Source of the DNA: Blautia sp.
GTDB lineage: Bacteria; Bacillota; Clostridia; Lachnospirales; Lachnospiraceae
DNA length: 5,054 bases
Assembly: GCA_017515945.1 (NCBI GenBank)
Contig: JAFWDX010000135.1
Span: forward strand, 1-5,054
Reading direction: 5' to 3'
The position numbers were made by a program, and so were the translations under genes. The notes under the pieces were generated by a model. It did no database searches, was not told the origin of the DNA, and saw only the letters and a list, made by a program, of their open reading frames with translations. Shown in pieces: positions 1 to 4,924 of the stretch. Position 1 is the first letter of the stretch. Every line of letters begins with the position of its first letter.

Positions 1-20
1 CACGTATTAAGACCCTCTAG
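1..20 (+). repeat. 20-bp direct repeat, copy 1 (upstream of the HxlR gene)
   Basis: The sequence CACGTATTAAGACCCTCTAG recurs at 486-505 with only two substitutions (both C to T), so the two copies bracket the regulator gene. It lies at the window edge and may extend further left. It contains TATTAA (5-10), which resembles a -10 box, but no good -35 can be checked because the upstream sequence is missing. It could be an operator for the HxlR protein, a duplicated promoter segment or the trace of a local duplication. The repeat is directly visible; its role is inference. Confidence 0.6.
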
Positions 21-34
21 GAACTCCAGGCATT

Positions 35-63
35 CAGAGGCTCTGCATATACAGCTGTGACAG
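35..63. promoter_or_regulatory. Small palindromes in the leader of the HxlR gene, possible operator
   Basis: Two tight inverted repeats sit 20-48 bp upstream of the preferred start codon: CAGAG-G-CTCTG at 35-45 and CTGT-G-ACAG at 55-63, the latter overlapping the palindrome ACAGCTGT at 51-58. HxlR-family dimers bind short dyads near their own promoters, so one of these could be an autoregulatory site. No convincing -35/-10 pair was found between 21 and 70. The dyads are short and could arise by chance. Confidence 0.25.
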
Positions 64-71
64 CATTTGAT

Positions 72-76
72 GGAGG
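72..76 (+). promoter_or_regulatory. Ribosome binding site that decides the HxlR start
   Basis: GGAGG at 72-76 lies 6 nt before the TTG at 83, which is ideal spacing. It is 15 nt before the ATG at 92 (rather far) and directly abuts the GTG at 77, which therefore cannot be the start served by this site. This favours TTG 83, with ATG 92 as the alternative. Confidence 0.6.
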
Positions 77-82
77 GTGATA

Positions 83-472
83 TTGGTAAAAATGCAGGAC
101 AGATCAGAAGGCTGTACCGGATTGTGCCCTTGTGATGAAGAGTGTCCGATCGGTCATGCCCTTGAGATGGTCGGCGGAAAGTGGAAGCTGAGGATCATCT
201 GTTCTTTATATGTCGATGGTACTCAGCGGTATAACGATCTGGTGAAGAAGACCCGGGGCATCACCAATGCGATGCTGTCTGCTTCTCTTAAGGCACTGGA
301 GGCAGATGGTCTCGTCACGAGGCGGCAGTATGAGGAAATACCGCCGCGGGTCGAGTATGCGCTGACGGACTATGGGAAAGAACTCTGGCCAATCGTGCAC
401 CGGCTCGGGCATTGGGCCAGGGGAGAGGCGTTTGACGGTGATGAAGAAACTGTAAAGGCTTTAAATATGTAG
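83..472 (+). CDS. HxlR-family winged helix-turn-helix transcriptional regulator
   Basis: A 129-residue DNA-binding regulator that acts as a cytoplasmic dimer; the length is typical of the HxlR family. Numbered from the TTG start, the family hallmarks are CPIGHAL at 21-27, GGKWKLRII at 31-39, the recognition-helix region GITNAMLSASLKALEADGLV at 59-78 and the wing PPRVEYALTDYG at 87-98. The N-terminus is unusually cysteine-rich: C11, C15, C17 and C21, with C40 further on. C21 is the position conserved in thiol-sensing relatives such as YodB and HypR, so response to electrophiles, disulfide stress or metal is plausible but not shown. Family identity is secure; the effector is unknown. The gene is followed by a small hairpin and then a co-directional operon, which it probably controls, given the 20-bp sequence repeated on both its sides. 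The start was chosen by ribosome-site spacing; GTG 77 and ATG 92 are in-frame alternatives. Confidence 0.93.
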   Translation: MVKMQDRSEGCTGLCPCDEECPIGHALEMVGGKWKLRIICSLYVDGTQRYNDLVKKTRGITNAMLSASLKALEADGLVTRRQYEEIPPRVEYALTDYGKELWPIVHRLGHWARGEAFDGDEETVKALNM

Positions 473-485
473 AAACAAAGCATTC

Positions 486-505
486 CACGTATTAAGACTC
501 TTTAG
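486..505 (+). repeat. 20-bp direct repeat, copy 2 (upstream of the small membrane protein operon)
   Basis: CACGTATTAAGACTCTTTAG matches 1-20 at 18 of 20 positions. It begins 13 bp after the regulator's stop codon and 33 bp before the ATG at 538. Unlike copy 1, it continues into a right arm (AGTCTTA, 504-510) that makes its 3' half self-complementary. A shared HxlR operator or a shared promoter element (TATTAA at 490-495) would make both genes respond together; this is inference. Confidence 0.6.
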
Positions 506-520
506 TCTTATTTTATTTTA
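493..520 (+). terminator. Weak intrinsic terminator or attenuator between regulator and operon
   Basis: TAAGACT (493-499) pairs with AGTCTTA (504-510) across a 4-nt loop, CTTT, and is followed by TTTTATTTTA (511-520). This is the layout of a Rho-independent terminator, but the 7-bp stem has only two G-C pairs, so it should be leaky. It ends just before the AGGAG of the next gene, so it could separate regulator transcription from the operon or partly attenuate read-through. The left arm lies inside the 20-bp repeat, so the dyad could instead be a protein-binding site. Confidence 0.4.
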
Positions 521-523
521 AAA

Positions 524-528
524 AGGAG
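524..528 (+). promoter_or_regulatory. Ribosome binding site of the 52-residue membrane protein
   Basis: AGGAG, within AAAAAGGAGAT, lies 9 nt before the ATG at 538. This near-consensus site is a main reason to accept such a short reading frame as a real gene. Confidence 0.7.
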
Positions 529-537
529 ATTTTACTT

Positions 538-696
538 ATGAGCACAGGAACAATCATTCTCATTGTAGTCTGCATCCTCGTTGTATGCTGCTGTTTTACA
601 CACAGACGTGTGATCAAAGCCCTGCTCGGCAAGGGACCCATGCCCAAGGCGCCGCAGTGGCATTTCTGGGTAAAGAAGGAGAACAGGAGAAGCTGA
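538..696 (+). CDS. Small single-span membrane protein of unknown function (52 aa)
   Basis: ATG to TGA gives 52 residues. Residues 5-20 are an uninterrupted hydrophobic stretch (TIILIVVCILVVCCCF, ending at F20) with cysteines at 12, 17, 18 and 19. A strongly basic tail follows (H22, R23, R24, K27, K32, K37, K46, K47, R50, R51, with one acid, E48), including an aromatic patch, QWHFW, at 40-44. By the positive-inside rule the N-terminus should be outside and the tail in the cytoplasm. There is no lipobox followed by a mature domain, so it is not a convincing lipoprotein or secreted protein. The strong ribosome site and a 6-bp gap to the next gene support translation and operon membership. I do not recognise the family. 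It is loosely reminiscent of small cysteine-containing membrane proteins but lacks the cysteine-rich tail of the FeoB-associated type. A role as anchor or partner for the downstream enzymes is a guess. Confidence 0.72.
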   Translation: MSTGTIILIVVCILVVCCCFTHRRVIKALLGKGPMPKAPQWHFWVKKENRRS

Positions 697-702
697 GTAA
701 AG

Positions 703-2028
703 ATGGATCGGGTTTTATGTTTGATGATCCGTATCCTGGTGTTTTTTTCCCGCTTTTCAAAGTATCTGGCCAGGCTGGGGATCGGTTCCTATGAGGAACG
801 CAGTCCTGAGAAAAAGCTGAAGATCCTTCTGGCCGGATACAATGGCGCGCGCAACACGGGCTCTGATGTCCGTGTGGTTGCGATCGCGAGACAGCTGAAG
901 GAAGTGTTCGGCGCAGACCGTATTCAGATCACGGTCATGACGCTGGATCCCGGGACGCTGGAGGGCTATTTTGACGCGGATGTTACGCTCCTGCCCTTCA
1001 GCTCTTTTTATCCTCTGCACCTTTATCGGGCATGCTGCACGCATCACGCAGCGATCTTATGTGAAGGCTCGACGCTTAAGAGCACTTTTGCCAATGCACT
1101 GACATTATTTATGTGTGAGGCGGCAGGCATAATGGGCGCTCAAAAGAAGCCATGTATCGCATACGGCTCTGAGATCGGCATGATGGAGCCATTTCTGGAG
1201 AGGGCTGCCCGGCGTCTTTGCAGGGACACCTACTTTATCACGAGGACGGATGAGTCGCTCACAGCCCTGCAGAAGCTTGGCCTGAAGGGGCATGCAGGAA
1301 CAGATACAGCCTGGCTGTATGACGGAGCGATTCCGGCGGAGGAGGCTGACCGTCTATTGAAGGCTCAGGGCTGGGATGGGCAGAAGCCGCTCCTGGGTAT
1401 TGCGGTGATCAATCCGTTCTGCTGGCCTGTGCGAGCCTCGCTGTGGAAGTGGCTGAAGGGACAGTTCACTGGGAATCTGTCCGGACAGTACGATAAATGG
1501 TACTTTTTCAGCGATTCTCCAGAACGCCGTCAGGCGCAGGAAATGTATCTGAGCGGAATGGCTGCGGGTGTCAACGCTTTTCTGGAAGGGCATGCTTATT
1601 TTCCGGTGCTGATCGGTATGGAACGGCTGGATGAAAAGCCTTGCCGGGACATGCGGGAAAGGCTTGCGGGCCCATGCGCGATGTTCCTTTCCGGCGACTG
1701 TGAAGCGTCGGTCATGACCGGGATCCTGCGCAGGCTGTCCGAACTGGTGACGTCGCGTTATCACGCGGCAGTGCTGAGCATGGCAGGCGCCTGTCCGGTG
1801 GTGGCTGTTTCCATGGATGAACGGCTGGACAATATCATGACGGAGCTTTCCTTTGAGAATGCAGAGCTGCTGCATGTATGGGACCGGGATCTGGGAACTG
1901 CGCTGTGCGGTGCCCTGGAGGGGGCTGCGGCACATGCGGAGGAGATTCGCCGGCATATCCGGCTTCAGACGGAGAGATACAGGGAGAAGCTTGACGGAAT
2001 GGGCCTGTTTATAAAAGATTATATGTAA
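703..2028 (+). CDS. Polysaccharide pyruvyl transferase-family protein (divergent)
   Basis: A 441-residue protein with the layout of the polysaccharide pyruvyl transferase family (CsaB/WcaK-like, GT-B-type fold), whose members transfer pyruvate from phosphoenolpyruvate as a ketal onto sugars of cell-wall or exopolysaccharides. Visible blocks: KILLAGYNGARNTGSDVRV at 40-58 (family pattern GYxGxxNxGD), ILCEGSTL at 118-125 (usual GGGS-type loop), IAYGSEIG at 152-159, RTDES at 181-185, TDTAW at 200-204, and the C-terminal signature TSRYHAAVLSMAGACPVVAVS at 350-370, equivalent to the usual SRLHA...P-V-V-G. Several normally conserved positions differ, so the donor or acceptor may not be pyruvate and a glycan. 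Residues 1-26 are hydrophobic/basic and may bind the membrane; there is no cleavable signal peptide. ATG 703 has AGGAG 13 nt upstream (685-689), a slightly long gap; ATG 724 is an alternative start without a better site. It lies 6 bp after the small membrane protein and 20 bp before the preferred start of the reductase-ligase fusion. Confidence 0.83.
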   Translation: MDRVLCLMIRILVFFSRFSKYLARLGIGSYEERSPEKKLKILLAGYNGARNTGSDVRVVAIARQLKEVFGADRIQITVMTLDPGTLEGYFDADVTLLPFSSFYPLHLYRACCTHHAAILCEGSTLKSTFANALTLFMCEAAGIMGAQKKPCIAYGSEIGMMEPFLERAARRLCRDTYFITRTDESLTALQKLGLKGHAGTDTAWLYDGAIPAEEADRLLKAQGWDGQKPLLGIAVINPFCWPVRASLWKWLKGQFTGNLSGQYDKWYFFSDSPERRQAQEMYLSGMAAGVNAFLEGHAYFPVLIGMERLDEKPCRDMRERLAGPCAMFLSGDCEASVMTGILRRLSELVTSRYHAAVLSMAGACPVVAVSMDERLDNIMTELSFENAELLHVWDRDLGTALCGALEGAAAHAEEIRRHIRLQTERYREKLDGMGLFIKDYM

Positions 2029-2033
2029 CCGTG

Positions 2034-2040
2034 AAGGAGG
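2034..2040 (+). promoter_or_regulatory. Ribosome binding site that decides the fusion protein start
   Basis: AAGGAGG at 2034-2040 is a near-perfect Shine-Dalgarno sequence. It lies 8 nt before the GTG at 2049. The more upstream in-frame GTG at 2031 overlaps the site itself and would place it inside the coding region. This supports GTG 2049 as the true start. Confidence 0.75.
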
Positions 2041-2048
2041 ACGGGATT

Positions 2049-4772
2049 GTGACGGATACGATACTGCTGACCGGCGCGACCGGATTTCTGGGAACTGAAC
2101 TGGCGGCCCGGCTGATCCGGATGCCGCGGGTGAGGATTTATGCGCTGGTCCGGGCGGGGGGATTTCAGGAGGCCTGTCATCGCCTCAGGGAGGCCTGGCA
2201 GCATGACGATGAGCTGTACGCGGCTGTCGGCGGGCAGGTATGTCCTGTGCCGGGGGATTTTACCCTGCCGGGCCTGGGGATGGATCCGGCTCGTGCGCAG
2301 GAGCTGTGTGAAGAGGTCACGCTGGTGATCCATGCAGGCGCAGAGGTGGGCTTTCAGAAAAGCAGGGAAGATCTCGAACGGACCAATACTGAGGGCACCC
2401 GACAGATGCTGCTCTTTGCCTCCGGGATCAGCAGGCTGAGGCGTTTTATCTATATTTCCACCGCATATGTGGCGGGGCAGAAGAAAGGGACTGTGACAGA
2501 AGCGGAGCCTGCTGCGCGGGCCTTTTCCAGTTATTATGAGCAAAGCAAGGCAGAGGCGGAGTCGCTGGTCCGCACATCCGGTCTGCCTTTTTCTGTCTGC
2601 AGGCCCGGCATGATCGTTGGAGATTCACAGACAGGCTGGATCAGAAATTTTAATACAGTTTATTATATCCTCAGGCTCATGCTGATGGGGCAGATGCGCC
2701 TGTTCCCGGTCAGCGCCGGGACTTTGCTGAATATCGTGCCCGGCGATTATGTGGCGGACGCGGTGATCAGGACAGCCTGCAGCGACGAAGCCGAGGGAAA
2801 GACCTTTCATCTGACCTGTCCGTCGGATGCGGCTCCTTCGGCCGGTGAGCTGGCGGAGTATGTCAGGCTGTGGGCAATGAAGGAGCTGGGAGCGTCGCTG
2901 CCGGCACCTCTTTTTGTGCCGCTGCCTTTTCTGAAGCAGGCCGGCCTGCTCCATAATGCAAAGGGGAAGGGCAGGAAAAAGAGCTTCTGGTCCAATCTGA
3001 TGACGCTGATGCCCTATTTTTTCGGGGCACAGGTGTTTGACAGGACGAACACAGACAGGGTCTGCGGTCCGTATGAGCCGGACTGGCACGGGTATATCGA
3101 CCGGCTTCTGGCTTTTGCCTGCCGGAAAAACTTCATGCGTCAGACGGGCCGGACTGTGTTTGAACAGGCGATGGTACGCCGGGAGAGCGGTCGGTATCCG
3201 ATCTGTTACTACGACATTCGCACGGACGGGATCGTGCAGACTGACGGACCTGAGGTCAATCGGCGGATCCGGCAGGCACTGGCCGCTTTGCGGGCATGGG
3301 GTGTGAAAAAGGGGGACCGGATCGCGCTCACAGGTATCAATTCGACGGCGTATCTGGTCCTGGAGCAGGCCATCGGTCTGAGCGGAGCGGTCAGCGTTCC
3401 GATATATTATACGACTCCGGCGCAGGAGGCATCGCTCCTGCTCGAACGAAGTGGGGCGAAGTGGTTCTTTATCGGAGACAGGCATATGATGGAGCAGCTG
3501 CAGGCTCTGCGGACCGGCGCCCGGATCGTTGCTTTTTCTGCCGGGGAGGCGCTCGCCGGAGAGAGAGTCATGCGATGGGAGGAATTCCTGAACAAGGCGG
3601 AGAATTTACAGGATCCGGAAAAGGCTGTTACGCAGGCCCTGGCGGAGCCTGAGCCGGATGAACTGGCTACGATCCGGTATACCTCCGGTACGACCGGTGA
3701 ACCGAAGGGCGTCATGTTCAGCTTCGGACAGCTGGCCTGGATGGGCGAGGTGCTGACGAATCTGCTGACGTGGAAGGAACGCAATCGCAGCATGTGTTAC
3801 CTGTCCTTTCTGCCGCTGAGCCATGTGGTCGAGGGAATCCTGGCATCCTATGCACCTTATTATGTGCGGTGCCGGGTGGATTACTATTATCTGAATGATT
3901 TCGGCGCGCTGACGAATGCCCTGCCGAAGGTGCGGCCGACGGTCTTTTTTTCCGTGCCGCGCTTTTATGAAAAGCTGTGGAGTCAGGTGACGGCCAATCG
4001 TCTCGGCCGGACCTGGCTGGTGATGAAGGACGGGCCGGCCAGGGCGGCGCTGGGAGCTGTGCTGAAAAAGGCTGTTCTGAAAAAAGCCGGTCTGGACCGG
4101 TGCAGTCAGCTGATCGTCGGCTCGGCACCGGTCAGCGAAGCACTGTTGCTGCAGTTCAGGGCGCTGGGCATCGAGATTTACAATGCCTACGGTCAGACCG
4201 AGGCGCCGCTGATCACGATCAACCGTCTGGGGGACAACGTGATTCCGACCATCGGGACGCCGCTGCCGGATACAGAGGTGACGGCGGAGGCCGATGGGGA
4301 GCTGATCGTTAAGGGCCCGCAGGCCGCGCTGGGATATTATGGGCTTGAAACGGATACGATCCGGGATGGTGTACTGCGGACCGGAGATCTGGGTATCGTC
4401 CATGATAACGGACACATCACGTTGCATGGGCGGAAAAAGGATATGATCGTCACTGCTTACGGGAAGAACATCAGCATTCCCAAGCTGGAGGAAAGGCTGA
4501 AGGATATTCCCGGAGTTTCCGAAGCTGTCCTGATCGGAGAGAATCGGCCCTATTGTACGGCTCTTTTGTGGCTGGAATCGGAGGTGCCGGATCTGGAAAG
4601 CCGGATCGCGCAGATGAATGAAAAACTGTCTCATCCTGAGCAGATCCGGAGATATCGCGTTATCGACCGGCCGTTGAGCATTCAGGCAGAGGAGCTGACG
4701 CCGAATCTGAAGGTCAGGCGTGCCAATGTGCAGGCGCATCTGGCGGAAGAGATCGAGGAGATGTATCGGTAA
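2049..4772 (+). CDS. Reductase-ligase fusion: thioester-reductase-like SDR plus long-chain acyl-CoA synthetase-type AMP ligase
   Basis: A 907-residue two-domain enzyme, numbered from GTG 2049. Residues 1 to about 360 form an extended short-chain dehydrogenase of the thioester-reductase/male-sterility type: nucleotide motif TGATGFLG (8-15), VIHAGAEVGF (93-102), STAYV (137-141), catalytic YxxxK as Y163/K167, and RPGMIVGD (185-192). Residues about 367-907 are an AMP-forming ligase: YTSGTTGEPKG (544-554), PLSHVVE (589-595), VPRFYEKLW (636-644), NAYGQTEA (712-719), TGDLG (778-782), GRKKDMIVTAYGKNIS (794-809) and LTPNLKVRR (883-891) with likely catalytic K888. The VPRFYEK and GRKKDMIVT blocks resemble long-chain acyl-CoA synthetases, so the substrate is probably a fatty acid, activated with ATP. 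The reductase could then yield an aldehyde or alcohol with NAD(P)H, or act on another carbonyl. No phosphopantetheine carrier domain or its serine motif is seen. The order is the reverse of carboxylic acid reductases. All core motifs look intact. No signal peptide or clear membrane span; cytoplasmic or peripheral. It is the last gene of the operon. Domain calls are firm; substrate and product are inferred. Confidence 0.9.
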   Translation: MTDTILLTGATGFLGTELAARLIRMPRVRIYALVRAGGFQEACHRLREAWQHDDELYAAVGGQVCPVPGDFTLPGLGMDPARAQELCEEVTLVIHAGAEVGFQKSREDLERTNTEGTRQMLLFASGISRLRRFIYISTAYVAGQKKGTVTEAEPAARAFSSYYEQSKAEAESLVRTSGLPFSVCRPGMIVGDSQTGWIRNFNTVYYILRLMLMGQMRLFPVSAGTLLNIVPGDYVADAVIRTACSDEAEGKTFHLTCPSDAAPSAGELAEYVRLWAMKELGASLPAPLFVPLPFLKQAGLLHNAKGKGRKKSFWSNLMTLMPYFFGAQVFDRTNTDRVCGPYEPDWHGYIDRLLAFACRKNFMRQTGRTVFEQAMVRRESGRYPICYYDIRTDGIVQTDGPEVNRRIRQALAALRAWGVKKGDRIALTGINSTAYLVLEQAIGLSGAVSVPIYYTTPAQEASLLLERSGAKWFFIGDRHMMEQLQALRTGARIVAFSAGEALAGERVMRWEEFLNKAENLQDPEKAVTQALAEPEPDELATIRYTSGTTGEPKGVMFSFGQLAWMGEVLTNLLTWKERNRSMCYLSFLPLSHVVEGILASYAPYYVRCRVDYYYLNDFGALTNALPKVRPTVFFSVPRFYEKLWSQVTANRLGRTWLVMKDGPARAALGAVLKKAVLKKAGLDRCSQLIVGSAPVSEALLLQFRALGIEIYNAYGQTEAPLITINRLGDNVIPTIGTPLPDTEVTAEADGELIVKGPQAALGYYGLETDTIRDGVLRTGDLGIVHDNGHITLHGRKKDMIVTAYGKNISIPKLEERLKDIPGVSEAVLIGENRPYCTALLWLESEVPDLESRIAQMNEKLSHPEQIRRYRVIDRPLSIQAEELTPNLKVRRANVQAHLAEEIEEMYR

Positions 4773-4850
4773 ACCTGTTGCTGCGCGCGGTGGCGCGCCG
4801 TCAGTGGCGTGGAAGAGTCTGGAGATACCGAAACTTGCTGCTGCGCGCAG
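4771..4850 (+). repeat. Pair of imperfect 20-bp direct repeats, 60 bp apart
   Basis: AAACCTGTTGCTGCGCGCGG (4771-4790) and AAACTTGCTGCTGCGCGCAG (4831-4850) agree at 17 of 20 positions. The first copy overlaps the last bases of the stop codon of the fusion gene. The second contains the perfect palindrome CTGCGCGCAG (4841-4850). It looks like a local duplication; no function can be assigned. Confidence 0.5.
4783..4798 (+). terminator. GC-rich hairpin just after the operon, possible terminator
   Basis: GCGCGC (4783-4788) pairs with GCGCGC (4793-4798) around the loop GGTG, starting 10 bp after the stop codon of the fusion gene. The stem is very stable, but no T-run follows, so it is not a standard intrinsic terminator. 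It may act as an mRNA 3'-end stabiliser or a pause site. Confidence 0.25.
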
Positions 4851-4924
4851 ATACGTTGCATATGCGGGGCGGGAGCCGGTTCCGGATCAGATGCGTACAG
4901 ATGGGGATATGTATTTAGATTGAA

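Noticed and set aside
694..696. TGA read as selenocysteine joining the small peptide and the transferase
   Set aside because: The downstream gene has its own ATG and an upstream AGGAG, I see no clear bacterial SECIS hairpin just after the TGA, and no cysteine-equivalent site is known to me at this position.
585..794. 69-codon plus-strand frame overlapping the small membrane protein and the transferase start
   Set aside because: It has no ribosome site and overlaps two better-supported genes in another frame; its product resembles nothing.
1354..1956. 200-codon minus-strand open frame opposite the pyruvyl-transferase-like gene
   Set aside because: Antisense shadow: no family motif, no ribosome site, and composition typical of a reverse reading.
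2625..3485. 286-codon minus-strand open frame opposite the fusion gene
   Set aside because: No motif or plausible start context. The plus-strand frame is continuous and holds conserved reductase and ligase blocks.
3606..4739. Long open frame of 377 codons on the minus strand, opposite the ligase half
   Set aside because: It lies fully inside the fusion gene, has no recognisable family motif and is rich in Arg, Gln, Pro and His, as expected of antisense readings of GC-rich coding DNA. The plus strand carries clear adenylation motifs throughout.
2049..4772. Assignment to the Ole hydrocarbon pathway (OleC/OleD-like fusion)
   Set aside because: The SDR half carries thioester-reductase-type motifs (VIHAGAEVGF, STAYV) and the ligase half looks like long-chain acyl-CoA synthetases. 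There is no OleA or OleB gene in the window.
4720..4923. 67-codon plus-strand frame running past the end of the fusion gene
   Set aside because: It starts inside the fusion gene in another frame, without a ribosome site, and crosses the repeats. It appears to be a chance frame in GC-rich DNA.
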